Assembly: GCA_046303515.1 (NCBI GenBank)
Contig: JBKCGI010000226.1
Location: forward strand, 11,332-75,331
Length of the DNA stretch: 64,000 bases
Source of the DNA: M2408 sp046303515
GTDB taxonomy: Bacteria > Bacteroidota > Bacteroidia > Flavobacteriales_D > Crocinitomicaceae
Reading direction: 5' to 3'
Shown one piece after another: positions 8,258 through 16,878 of the stretch. Position numbers and translations under genes: made by a program. Under the pieces are notes generated by a model that was given only the letters and a program-made list of their open reading frames with translations, did no database searches and had not been told where the DNA came from. How positions within the stretch are numbered: position 1 is the stretch's first letter; the number at the start of each line of letters is the position of its first letter.

Positions 8258-10378
8258 TTACTTCACAAATGATAATTTATGTCTTTCAACCTTTAATCTC
8301 AGAAAACCGAAGGCTACTGTTAAAATTAATCCATTGATTTCTTCTACCGTTCCTGTTTGTTTGGTTTCAATAAGTTTTACAGTTGAACCAATTTTGATTT
8401 TATCTCTTTGGTGAACATCCAATTCTGGCTTAATTTCCTTTTGCTTTTTCTTTGGATTGTTTTTCGTTGCTAAAACTAATTTGTCTTTGAGTTTAAGTTC
8501 CTCTATTTTTGATTTTTCAACTGTCAAATATTTTTTAATTTCATCCAAAAGTGGCTGGTTGGCATCCTTTTTTCGTGATTTTGCTTGAAAACGATCAATG
8601 AACAATTTTAACTTTTTCCCACCGTTAACAAACTTGCTATTCGTCTCCATGAAATCAGCTTGCTGTTGTAATTTCAGATCTAATTTCTTTTTGGTTTCCA
8701 GAAATTTTAAGCGAGCTTCTTCTGCCAACTGTTGTGCTTCTCGATGTTCTTGATTTAATCTTTCGAGGTAAGTTTTTTCGCGTTGCAATTCACTCAACAA
8801 TTTATCCATGTTGACTTTTTTGTCGTCAATTTTATTTTTGGCTTCCTCAATTAATTCTATGGGAATTCCATTTATTTGGGCGACTTCGAAAGTAAATGAG
8901 CTTCCCGGTTGTCCGATTGAAAAGCGAAACAAAGGTTCTAAAGTATCTGTATCGAATAACATACAACCATTCATGGCATGTCTGAGTCGGTCTGCCTTGA
9001 GTTTAATATTTCCGTAATGCGTAGTAATTACACCAAAACTTTTTTTATTGTATAATTGTTCGAAAAATACTTCAGCTAAAGCTCCTCCTAAATCTGGATC
9101 TGAACCTGTACCGAATTCATCCAAAAGCAACAATGTTCTACGATTTGAAACTTCTAAAAAGTGTTTCATACGTTTCAATCGGTAGGAATAAGTACTTAAT
9201 TCGTTTTCAATGGATTGATTATCGCCAATATCAGATAAAATATGCTGAAAGAAAGACATTTTACTGTTAGGGTCGCAAGGAACAAGTAAGCCCGCTTGTA
9301 ACATGATTTGAATTAATCCAACTGTTTTTAGGGTAATACTTTTACCCCCAGCATTTGGTCCAGAAATGACTAAAAATCTGCCTTCTTTGTCAAGTGTAAC
9401 ACTTTGCGGGAAAGTTGATTTTTGATGTAGTTTATTGGTCTTCCACAAAATAGGGTGGAAGGCTTGAATCAGTTCAATGTGTGGTTCTTGAGAAATGGAA
9501 GGCAAACAGCAATCTAGATCAATGGCCAATTTAGTTTTAGCTGAAATGAAATCCAATTCACACAATAAAACATGATAGCCTTTTATCAATTCATAAAACC
9601 CAGAAATGTCTCTCGTTAAAGCCTGTAAAATTCGGTAAACTTCCTTTCGTTCATCGTCAATCAACATTTCTAATTCGTTATTCAATTGAATGTTGATTTG
9701 AGGTTCGATGAAAGTTAAACTTCCTGTTTTGGATGAACCAACAACTGTTCCACTAATTTTACGTTTGTGAGTAGAAACAACTGTTAAAACACGTCTTTCA
9801 TTTACAAACGCTTCCTTGGTGTCAGCTAACAAGCCATCTTTGGTGAGTCGTCGTAATTCTTTGTCAAAATTGCGATTGATTTGATTTCTAACAACATTTA
9901 TTTGCTGTCTAATATGAAATAATTCTGGAGAAGCGTCGTCTTTAATGCTTCCTTTACGATCAAAAACTTTATCGATTGCTTCAATTATTTCAGTTGTGAA
10001 ATAAACGTGATTTAGAAGAGTAATCAGATTCGGATAATCCTTTTCTCTTTTGTCAAAAAAATGGAGAATTGTGTTTGTTAGCTGGGAGGCTCTGGAAATA
10101 CGCACAAATCCTTCTTGTTCTAAAACAGCATTTTTTACAGGAAGAATTTTGATTTCTTTTTTTAATTCATCAAAATCTAAAGCAGGAAAAGGTTCTCCTT
10201 CGGTGCGAATAAAATGAAATTCTTTGAGTTTTTCCAATTCAGATTTGATTTGATCAAACTGCGGAATTGGTTTTAATTCAGAAATTCGTCTTTTAGCTGT
10301 TTCTCCAATAGCAAAATTTTCTAGCCAAGCTAAAATGGTATTAAATTCTAAATCTTTAAGTGTTTGTTCGTCGAACAT
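8258..10378 (-). CDS. mutS2: MutS2-family ATPase lacking the Smr domain
   Basis: A 706-residue MutS-family protein without the mismatch-recognition N-domain. The core/lever helices occupy about 1-330, Walker A GPNAGGKS is at 340-347 and Walker B LLLLDEFGTGSDP around 416-428, followed by the ABC ATPase end and a long charged coiled coil (about 500-600). MutS2 acts on branched DNA or, in Bacillus, on collided ribosomes (RqcU). The usual C-terminal Smr nuclease domain is absent: after a KOW-like beta segment (GSTVKLIETKQTGTVEEING) the protein simply ends. It lies at the end of a minus-strand run of envelope genes, 17 bp after a small membrane-protein gene. Confidence 0.9.
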   Translation of the reverse strand: MFDEQTLKDLEFNTILAWLENFAIGETAKRRISELKPIPQFDQIKSELEKLKEFHFIRTEGEPFPALDFDELKKEIKILPVKNAVLEQEGFVRISRASQLTNTILHFFDKREKDYPNLITLLNHVYFTTEIIEAIDKVFDRKGSIKDDASPELFHIRQQINVVRNQINRNFDKELRRLTKDGLLADTKEAFVNERRVLTVVSTHKRKISGTVVGSSKTGSLTFIEPQINIQLNNELEMLIDDERKEVYRILQALTRDISGFYELIKGYHVLLCELDFISAKTKLAIDLDCCLPSISQEPHIELIQAFHPILWKTNKLHQKSTFPQSVTLDKEGRFLVISGPNAGGKSITLKTVGLIQIMLQAGLLVPCDPNSKMSFFQHILSDIGDNQSIENELSTYSYRLKRMKHFLEVSNRRTLLLLDEFGTGSDPDLGGALAEVFFEQLYNKKSFGVITTHYGNIKLKADRLRHAMNGCMLFDTDTLEPLFRFSIGQPGSSFTFEVAQINGIPIELIEEAKNKIDDKKVNMDKLLSELQREKTYLERLNQEHREAQQLAEEARLKFLETKKKLDLKLQQQADFMETNSKFVNGGKKLKLFIDRFQAKSRKKDANQPLLDEIKKYLTVEKSKIEELKLKDKLVLATKNNPKKKQKEIKPELDVHQRDKIKIGSTVKLIETKQTGTVEEINGLILTVAFGFLRLKVERHKLSFVK

Positions 10379-10395
10379 GAGTTAATAACACTAAA

Positions 10396-10623
10396 TCAAG
10401 CGTTTTTGTTTCGCTCTTTTTCATTTAAATATTCCAAATGTTTGTGCATTCGGTTTACCATCCATTTTTTGAAGAAATACATCAATAAAGCTACGATAGG
10501 AACTACAAAATATGGTAACCAGCGATCAAAACCTTCAGTAATTCCCATATAAACTATAATTACGGCTGAAACGATTGATAACATCAACCAGAAATAAAGC
10601 ATTATTTTGTTGTATAAATTCAT
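10396..10623 (-). CDS. small two-helix membrane protein
   Basis: A 75-residue protein with two hydrophobic segments (about 8-27 and 36-51) and a basic, polar C-terminus (KKWMVNRMHKHLEYLNEKERNKNA). No known family recognised. It starts 4 bp after the lptC stop and precedes mutS2 by 17 bp, so it is part of the minus-strand operon; a role in envelope assembly is possible from context only. Confidence 0.7.
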   Translation of the reverse strand: MNLYNKIMLYFWLMLSIVSAVIIVYMGITEGFDRWLPYFVVPIVALLMYFFKKWMVNRMHKHLEYLNEKERNKNA

Positions 10624-10627
10624 GTTT

Positions 10628-11182
10628 TTAATTTTTAATCAAAACCTTTCCTTGTGGTTTTTTGAAAACATATGTGGAAAAATCTTGTTTTGTTTTAACA
10701 CCTTGACCAAAAAATAAGGCTTCTGGAGTTCTTATTGTTACTAAATTGTCCGTAAAAATACTACTATCTTTTTGATTCCAAAACAATTGTTCGGTTTCCA
10801 AACGTTGATTTTTTTTCTGATTGAATAAATGGACAGAATCTCTCACAAACATTTTACCTTCCTTTTGGTCAATTTCTCCGTAAAGAGCAGTCAAGATTGA
10901 TACCACTTCTCCATTTCCGTCAAAAAATTTCACTTCGATTCCGTCCTTGAGTTTGATGACAGGTTTTGGTTTAGTATAGGTTTCAGCTAGTTTCGCATAA
11001 ACTTCAACTTTTGCATAGCCGCTATCGGTATAAAAAACATGTAAATCTTTCATCCGTTCATCAGGATCCGTAGATTTGTATGAAATTTTCTTGATTGACT
11101 CTAAGTCATTTACACAAGAAAATACAATGAAAGATAAGCACAAAAAGAAAAATAGCTTATTTGTTTTGATGCGCTTAATCAT
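10628..11182 (-). CDS. lptC: LPS export protein LptC
   Basis: Periplasmic part of the lipopolysaccharide transport machine that links the LptBFG exporter to LptA. 184 residues: lipoprotein-like leader with Cys at 23 (FIVFSC; E. coli LptC has a membrane anchor instead), then an LptC/OstA-type beta-jellyroll with repeated strand pairs, for example GIEVKFFDGNGEVVSILTA, and ending KPQGKVLIKN. The Bacteroidota version is characteristically a lipoprotein found beside a pantothenate kinase and an outer-membrane protein, the arrangement seen here. Gap to the upstream barrel gene is 8 bp. Confidence 0.85.
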   Translation of the reverse strand: MIKRIKTNKLFFFLCLSFIVFSCVNDLESIKKISYKSTDPDERMKDLHVFYTDSGYAKVEVYAKLAETYTKPKPVIKLKDGIEVKFFDGNGEVVSILTALYGEIDQKEGKMFVRDSVHLFNQKKNQRLETEQLFWNQKDSSIFTDNLVTIRTPEALFFGQGVKTKQDFSTYVFKKPQGKVLIKN

Positions 11183-11190
11183 AAATCAGT

Positions 11191-12534
11191 TTAATCGATT
11201 TTGTATTTTCTGAACCATTTATCAAATGCTCCAGGAGCCAAGGTAATTCCAAAATTCACACCTATAAATCTTTCATTTAAGGAGTTTGCTTGTCCATTAC
11301 CATTATTACCGTAACTGAAACCAAAATTAAGAGAAGATACAGAACGCTGACTTGTAATCGGTAAGCTAACGCCCGCAGTAAAACAAGTGCTTTTTAATTG
11401 TATATCGTTTCTTTCAAGCGGTAAAGTCATCATTTGAAAACCAGCGCGGTATCTCATGCGACTAAAATAGCCTATTGCTTTTGATCTTTCAAGGTAAACA
11501 TAGTGAGGAGCATATTCAAGACCAAAAGAAATTTTTGTGCTGTTTAATAATTTGACTGCTGTATCATTTGTGAAATTTTCTGAATACTCGCTCCATTTTT
11601 GCATTTGATAGGAACCATAAACATTCACTTGATAAATTTTTGTTTTGTTATATGAAGAATCAACTTTTGGTCTGAAACTATATGCGAAACCTATATCCAA
11701 CATACTTGGCATGGTTATATTGGAAGCTTGTTCAAAACTTGAGATCGTATCTTTAATTGTATTGATATTTTCAACATTAGTTAAAAAATATAAATCTTCA
11801 GTTCTCGTAGTTGCGATATTTTGTTTTGAATTATAAGTTGCCGCAAGTGTTAATTTTTGGCTTTTTGTCAAGTGAAATTGATAGTTTAAGCCAATGTTGT
11901 AATATAACGATTGCACCTGAAATTTATCGATTTCCATTCCACCCAAAGTTTGCGATGTCAAATTTGAGGTTCTTTGTTTTTCAGTACTTCCAAATAGGTA
12001 AGAGAAGTTTGTTCCAATTCCCAGTTGATGTTTTTTAGCATTTAGAATTTTTATTGAAAAGCCAGTAAAAACATCGTTTACGGAACCAGTTCCAGAATAA
12101 GCGTATTTAACTGTATCTGTGCCAAAAATGTCGTTTTCATAAAAAGAATATCCAACTCTAGAATAGGGTTTTAGTCCAAAAGCAAGTCCAAATCGTTTGG
12201 CAAAGGGAACTGCAAAAATAAAATGATTAATCCCGACTAAATTATTTGAAAATTCATTTCCATTTTCTGTATATAATGAATTCTTGTAGGATATTCCTGT
12301 TGAAAACAGAGGTTGTCCAGTTGCTAAAAAAGAATAGGAGGATGGATTGAAATAATTCAAATTAAGGGAATCTATGACAGCAACATTTGCATTTCCATAG
12401 CCAATAAATGTGGCATTATCATAAGTGCCCAATTCGCCTAAACCATAAGAAGTGAAAGGAGATGTAGCAAATTTTTGTCCATAAAGTGAAATGGAACATA
12501 TACAAGTCAGAAGAAGAAAAAATTTACTAAACAT
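11191..12534 (-). CDS. outer-membrane beta-barrel protein (FadL/OmpP1-like)
   Basis: A 447-residue outer-membrane protein: signal peptide ending near residue 20 (CSISLYGQ), then an N-terminal segment SPFTSYGLGELGTYDN typical of Bacteroidota OmpP1/PorV-like barrels, followed by many amphipathic strands rich in Tyr, Phe and Asn, and a soluble C-terminal tail. Substrate unknown. It overlaps the coaX stop region by 8 nt and lies directly before lptC, a conserved order in this phylum that suggests a role in outer-membrane assembly or transport. Confidence 0.8.
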   Translation of the reverse strand: MFSKFFLLLTCICSISLYGQKFATSPFTSYGLGELGTYDNATFIGYGNANVAVIDSLNLNYFNPSSYSFLATGQPLFSTGISYKNSLYTENGNEFSNNLVGINHFIFAVPFAKRFGLAFGLKPYSRVGYSFYENDIFGTDTVKYAYSGTGSVNDVFTGFSIKILNAKKHQLGIGTNFSYLFGSTEKQRTSNLTSQTLGGMEIDKFQVQSLYYNIGLNYQFHLTKSQKLTLAATYNSKQNIATTRTEDLYFLTNVENINTIKDTISSFEQASNITMPSMLDIGFAYSFRPKVDSSYNKTKIYQVNVYGSYQMQKWSEYSENFTNDTAVKLLNSTKISFGLEYAPHYVYLERSKAIGYFSRMRYRAGFQMMTLPLERNDIQLKSTCFTAGVSLPITSQRSVSSLNFGFSYGNNGNGQANSLNERFIGVNFGITLAPGAFDKWFRKYKID

Positions 12535-13240
12535 TCGCTTTTAAAATTTGTAAAAGACCAAAAAGGGTCAGGTTTTCATCTGCAAAGATGTTGTTTTTTG
12601 AAGAATAATCAAAATTTAAGTGGTCACCGCCGGTCACAAAAATTGTTAAGCTTGGATATTTAGCTTCATATTTCGCTATAAATCCATTGATTTCTTCTTG
12701 AATTCCATTTAAAACTCCTGAATAAATACTTGAGTTTGTATCTTTTCCAATTAAATCAGATTTTTTTGTATAACTAAGTAAAGGTAAATTTCCTGTAAAT
12801 TCGTTCAAAGCTTTAAAACGCATATTCATTCCTAGTGAAATTGAACCTCCTTGATAAGAATTAGTTGAATCAACAAAATCAAATTTAATACACGTTCCTA
12901 AATCTATAATTAGGCGATTCCCATCAGCTTTGAAAACACTGGCAACTGCATTAGCAATTCTATCTGCTCCAAGTGTTTTAGGCGTATTGTATTTGTTTTT
13001 AATAGGAATAATCGCTTTTTTGAGATTGATGCATTTCAAAATTCGATTTTCAATTTGAACCGTTTCTTCCTCTTTTAAAACGGATGAAAGTAATGCATAA
13101 TCATGATTTTTTTGACTTATGAAATGAAATAAAGCATTCAAATCTTCTGAATCAAATGTTGTTAATTCCTGAATTTCATCATTCGAAAAATATGCTACCT
13201 TAATTCTAGTATTTCCAGCATCTACAATTAAATATTTCAT
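12527..13240 (-). CDS. coaX: type III pantothenate kinase
   Basis: Catalyses the first step of coenzyme A synthesis, phosphorylation of pantothenate. 237 residues in the ASKHA fold: DAGNTRIK at 7-14 (phosphate-1 loop), LGADRIAN near 92-99 and DLGTCIKFDFV near 115-125, which are the CoaX signature motifs. The ATG chosen overlaps the ABC permease stop as TGATG, favouring translational coupling; a TTG one codon earlier is the alternative. It overlaps the following barrel gene by 8 nt. Confidence 0.94.
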   Translation of the reverse strand: MKYLIVDAGNTRIKVAYFSNDEIQELTTFDSEDLNALFHFISQKNHDYALLSSVLKEEETVQIENRILKCINLKKAIIPIKNKYNTPKTLGADRIANAVASVFKADGNRLIIDLGTCIKFDFVDSTNSYQGGSISLGMNMRFKALNEFTGNLPLLSYTKKSDLIGKDTNSSIYSGVLNGIQEEINGFIAKYEAKYPSLTIFVTGGDHLNFDYSSKNNIFADENLTLFGLLQILKANV

Positions 13241-14049
13241 CAAATATCCCTACGTTTAATATTTAGCATCGATACAAAGTAGAAAACCAACACGAATAAT
13301 ACAGAAACTCCTAATAGTCCCCATAAATCTAAATTCAAAATTTCAATTTTATTTTGACGTTCCTCAAAACTTGTTAAAACGCCTCTAATTGGACTTGGCG
13401 TAAGACTTGAAAATACATTTAAAGGAGTAAATGCATAAATTGCTTTTGGAATTATCGCTCCTGTAATCACATCAATTACGGGAAATAGGGCAAAGGCCAA
13501 AATGGCCATCACAGTATGTCTGATTAAAACAACAAAAAACAAGGCCAATGAATAATAACAAATTGCTTGAAAAAAGAACACGAAAATATAGTGGCTGTTT
13601 GTATATAAATCAATTTCTTTTGAGTTTATTAATCCAAAAACTAATGCGACTAAAAAACTGTAAATTGTAACAAAAGCGGCCAAAAAGACTACCAAAGATA
13701 ATTTTCCAAGAATGACTTTTTTCTTGCTTAAACCATCAATTATGTTTTGTTTGGAAGTTTTAAAACTAAATTCATAACTTAAAACCATTACAACAATGAT
13801 TCCAACTACGATATGAAACCAACTGGAAGCATAAAAAGTAAATTTCCATATTTCTGGGAATTCCCAAATTGAAGGTGGTTTTAATCCCGTCATTGGGTTA
13901 AATAATACAGGGAAAAGAAATGCCTTTAAAAAAGAGGAGGCAACATACATGAAAACAGGAACTAAGGCCATGTAAATTAATAAAATCACTTTTAAAGGGG
14001 TAAATTTTCTAAGCTTAGCAAATTCAATTGCTATAATTTCTTTCATCAT
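13240..14049 (-). CDS. ABC transporter permease (ABC-2 type)
   Basis: A 269-residue inner-membrane protein with about six hydrophobic helices (about 18-38, 73-93, 110-135, 150-175, 180-200 and 240-262). The layout, with an N-terminal cytoplasmic helix (MKEIIAIEFAKLRKFTPLKV) and the ABC2_membrane-type ending in a basic tail, matches permeases of CcmA/NatA-type exporters. It pairs with the ATPase gene located 3 bp upstream. Substrate unknown. Confidence 0.85.
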   Translation of the reverse strand: MMKEIIAIEFAKLRKFTPLKVILLIYMALVPVFMYVASSFLKAFLFPVLFNPMTGLKPPSIWEFPEIWKFTFYASSWFHIVVGIIVVMVLSYEFSFKTSKQNIIDGLSKKKVILGKLSLVVFLAAFVTIYSFLVALVFGLINSKEIDLYTNSHYIFVFFFQAICYYSLALFFVVLIRHTVMAILAFALFPVIDVITGAIIPKAIYAFTPLNVFSSLTPSPIRGVLTSFEERQNKIEILNLDLWGLLGVSVLFVLVFYFVSMLNIKRRDI

Positions 14050-14052
14050 GAC

Positions 14053-14952
14053 TTAAGATTTTATAATTTCTAAGAAAGTTGTTTCTAAATTTTTACGATG
14101 TTCCTTGATTCCTGATAGATAGATTCCTTTTTCAGCAATCATTTTGTTTAAAAGGTCAGTTTCAAATTCGTCAGCAACGCTTACAATGAGTTCATTGTCT
14201 CTAATATCAATAAATTTAACATCAGAACTTTGATCTATAATTTCTTTTAATTTAGTTAAATCTCTTGCTTTTAGTAATACTAATCTTTCTTGCGATAAAA
14301 TTTCTTGAATACTTCCAATTTGCAACAATTCACCTTTACGCATGATGGCAACGTGGGTACAAATTTTCTCGATTTCATCCAAAATATGTGATGCGATGAT
14401 AATTGTTTTGCCTTCTTTTGCAATTTCGAGAATGATATTTCTGATTTCAGCAATTCCTTCAGGATCCAAACCATTTGTTGGTTCATCTAAAACATAAACA
14501 TCAGGATTTGAAAGCATGGTTGAAGCCAAAGCTAATCGTTGTTTCATTCCTAAAGAAAACGTCCTGAATTTAGATTTTTTGCGCTCAAATAAGTTTACAC
14601 GTTTCAAAACTTCGTCAATTCGATTTTCATAATCAATTAATCCTTTAATTTTTGCAACAACAACTAAATTGTCGTAAGCATTTAAATAGGGATAGAAGTT
14701 TGGAGTTTCCAAAAGTGCGCCAATTCGCTTACGGTTTTCATCGGAAGTTCCATTGTTGAACCATGAAAAATCTCCTTTGTTTGCTCTTAAAACGCCAAGA
14801 AGAATTCCTAAAGTAGTCGTTTTACCACTACCGTTCGGCCCTAGAAGTCCAAAGACTTGACCTTGTTGCACCGAAAAGCTTAATTCTTTCAAAGCAACAA
14901 CATCCTTGTAGACTTTGCGCAAACCTTTTATTTCTAAAATTGTATTTTCCAT
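14053..14952 (-). CDS. ABC transporter ATP-binding protein
   Basis: A 299-residue ATPase of the CcmA/NatA exporter group. Walker A GPNGSGKT at 38-45, signature SLGMKQRL near 136, Walker B VYVLDEPTNGLDPEG near 155, and the H-loop IIASHILDEIE. A C-terminal extension after about 220 (DUF4162-like) is usual for this branch. First gene of the run that continues through the permease, coaX, the barrel protein, lptC and mutS2, so a promoter should lie in 14953-15106, where I see only an imperfect TAATTTCG box. Confidence 0.9.
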   Translation of the reverse strand: MENTILEIKGLRKVYKDVVALKELSFSVQQGQVFGLLGPNGSGKTTTLGILLGVLRANKGDFSWFNNGTSDENRKRIGALLETPNFYPYLNAYDNLVVVAKIKGLIDYENRIDEVLKRVNLFERKKSKFRTFSLGMKQRLALASTMLSNPDVYVLDEPTNGLDPEGIAEIRNIILEIAKEGKTIIIASHILDEIEKICTHVAIMRKGELLQIGSIQEILSQERLVLLKARDLTKLKEIIDQSSDVKFIDIRDNELIVSVADEFETDLLNKMIAEKGIYLSGIKEHRKNLETTFLEIIKS

Positions 14953-15106
14953 TTGTGAAAAAATATTTTAACGAAATTAATATTTTTTGTTTGTCTGAGC
15001 TTAAAAAAAATATAAAAGGAGAAATTTCATGATAAAAGTTAGTTGAAATGTTGTGAAAATTATGTAATATTGGAACAGTATTTGGCCATCACCAAAAAGA
15101 AATAAT

Positions 15107-15640
15107 ATGAAATACTTAAGTCTAATTTTAGTTTGTTTGCTATTTGCTTGCAAAAATGAGTCTGCAAAACAAAATGAAAAAATAGAGTCAAAAAAAGAAA
15201 CGCTTTTTTGCACGAATGAATCTGGAGATGATGCAGGATTTAAAAATGCAAAAGGTGAAATTGTAATTCCTGTTGGCAAATACAGTAAAATTTGGACTCA
15301 AAAATTTAAAGATTTCGCAATCGTTTTTGATAAAAAAAACACAAAAGGTAAAGTTGTAGCAATTGATCAAACGGAAAAAGTTTTGTTCGAAGTGTACATG
15401 TTTGATAATTATCCAGATGAAGCTAGCGAAGGTTTGTTTCGTGTAAAACAAAATGAGAAAGTTGGTTTTGCGAACGAAAAAGGAGAAATTGTGATTCCTT
15501 GCAAATACGCCTGTGCATTTCCTTTTGAAAATGGTAAAGCTAAGGTGGCTGTAGAATGCAAAGAAATAAGCGAGGGAGAACATACTTCTTGCGAATCAGA
15601 AAATTGGATTTTTATTGATAAAGAAGGAAAAACAAAATAA
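15107..15640 (+). CDS. WG-repeat lipoprotein
   Basis: A 177-residue lipoprotein: leader with lipobox LFAC (Cys 15), then a lysine-rich spacer and WG-type repeats. Two repeats are clear, each with the phrase GEIVIP (AGFKNAKGEIVIPVGKY and VGFANEKGEIVIPCKY), plus an incomplete last one (WIFIDKEGKTK). WG repeats form small beta units on surface-exposed proteins in Bacteroidota; no enzymatic role is known. The next lipoprotein gene follows after 7 bp on the same strand. Confidence 0.8.
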   Translation: MKYLSLILVCLLFACKNESAKQNEKIESKKETLFCTNESGDDAGFKNAKGEIVIPVGKYSKIWTQKFKDFAIVFDKKNTKGKVVAIDQTEKVLFEVYMFDNYPDEASEGLFRVKQNEKVGFANEKGEIVIPCKYACAFPFENGKAKVAVECKEISEGEHTSCESENWIFIDKEGKTK

Positions 15641-15647
15641 TTATAAA

Positions 15648-16091
15648 ATGAAAAAGATAGTTGTTGGAATAATGTTTTTGGGATCATTAATCGCATGTAA
15701 ACCATCAGTAGTTAAGGAAAAAATAAATAAAGCTGGTGATGTAGCAGGTCAAACTGCAGGAGAATTTTTCGAAGGAGTTTCCAAAGGAGTTCAAAAAGCT
15801 TTTGATGTAGATATTGATTTACCTGAAAATTTAAAAACGCAAGGAATAGAATTTGGGAAGTCAACTATTTCTTCTGATTCTGTTGGTTCTGATAATTTAT
15901 TGAATTTATACGTGATTTTCAATAAGGATTTCAAAGGTGAATTTACTGCTAAGGTGTTAGATGACAAATCTAAAGAAATGGGAAGAGCAAGAACTGAAAT
16001 TTTAGGTAAAAAAGGTGATGCCAAGTTTTTTATGTTTCATTTTGATGAAAAAACAAATATTGACAGTAAAAATAAAATTGTTGTTCAATAA
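15648..16091 (+). CDS. lipoprotein of unknown function
   Basis: A 147-residue lipoprotein. The chosen ATG gives the leader MKKIVVGIMFLGSLIAC with Cys 17; an upstream in-frame ATG 33 nt earlier would bury the lipobox behind a polar extension. The mature part starts with an amphipathic helix (GDVAGQTAGEFFEGVSKGVQKAF) and ends in strands (FTAKVLDDKSKEMGRARTEI, KFFMFHFDEKTNI). No family recognised. Its stop overlaps the start of the SDR gene by one base (TAATG), suggesting one transcript. Confidence 0.72.
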   Translation: MKKIVVGIMFLGSLIACKPSVVKEKINKAGDVAGQTAGEFFEGVSKGVQKAFDVDIDLPENLKTQGIEFGKSTISSDSVGSDNLLNLYVIFNKDFKGEFTAKVLDDKSKEMGRARTEILGKKGDAKFFMFHFDEKTNIDSKNKIVVQ

Positions 16092-16807
16092 TGCACATTT
16101 CAAACAAAACCATTTTAATTTCAGGTGCTTCCAAAGGAATTGGTAAAACTTTAGCACTCGAATTAGCTCAAAAATCTTGTAATTTAGCCTTGATCGCTCG
16201 TTCAGATGTAGAATTAAAGGCAGTTCAAAAACAAGTTGTAAATTTAGGTTCAAGATGTGAAATTTTTATTGGAGATATAAGTCACAATGATTTTATTGAA
16301 ACCTTAGTAAGTGAAGTCTTGGAGTGTTTTGGAACAATTGATTTCCTGATTAATAATGCTGGAGTAGGAGATTTTGGTCCGATTGAAAATTATGCTGAAA
16401 GTTCATTCGATAAGATGTTTGATACGAATGTGAAGGGAACTTTTTTATTGTGTAAAAACGTTATTCCAGTTTTAAAAGCGAAGTCAAAAGGACATATTGT
16501 TAGTATCATTTCTGATGTTGGTAAACGCGATATTGCTAACGGGGCCTTATATTGCGCTTCCAAATTTGCACAAGATGCTTTCACTTCAGCCATGCGCAAA
16601 GAACTGAGACCTTTTAACATCAAAGTTTCAAATATTTACTCTGGTCTAGTTGATTCTGAATTTCATGAGGGAGCACAAGGTTCTGAAGAACATGCACTTT
16701 GGCTAAAAACAAGTGATATGGCAAAATCAATATTATTTGTGATGAATCAAGATGAACATGTCGTGATTGATGAGTTGATGATACATCCGATAAGTCAGGA
16801 GTATTAA
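16091..16807 (+). CDS. short-chain dehydrogenase/reductase
   Basis: A classical SDR oxidoreductase of 238 residues with a Rossmann fold. NAD(P)-binding SGASKGIG at 11-18, NNAG at 88-91, catalytic Tyr 154 and Lys 158 in YCASK, with Ser 141 as the probable third catalytic residue. Arg 37 after the second strand (ALIARS) favours NADP over NAD. The substrate cannot be predicted; 3-ketoacyl reductases and sepiapterin-like reductases are the nearest types. One-base overlap with the lipoprotein gene upstream. Confidence 0.9.
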   Translation: MHISNKTILISGASKGIGKTLALELAQKSCNLALIARSDVELKAVQKQVVNLGSRCEIFIGDISHNDFIETLVSEVLECFGTIDFLINNAGVGDFGPIENYAESSFDKMFDTNVKGTFLLCKNVIPVLKAKSKGHIVSIISDVGKRDIANGALYCASKFAQDAFTSAMRKELRPFNIKVSNIYSGLVDSEFHEGAQGSEEHALWLKTSDMAKSILFVMNQDEHVVIDELMIHPISQEY

Positions 16808-16878
16808 TTATGGTTGTTTTTAATCAAAGGTTTTGCTGTTAATAGTTGACAAAAGCACAAATTTCTTTTTCAAAATCT

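Noticed and set aside
15188..15705. Antisense frames of 98 and 131 codons opposite the lipoprotein genes
   Set aside because: The plus strand has clear lipoboxes and WG repeats; the antisense frames are phenylalanine-rich shadows.
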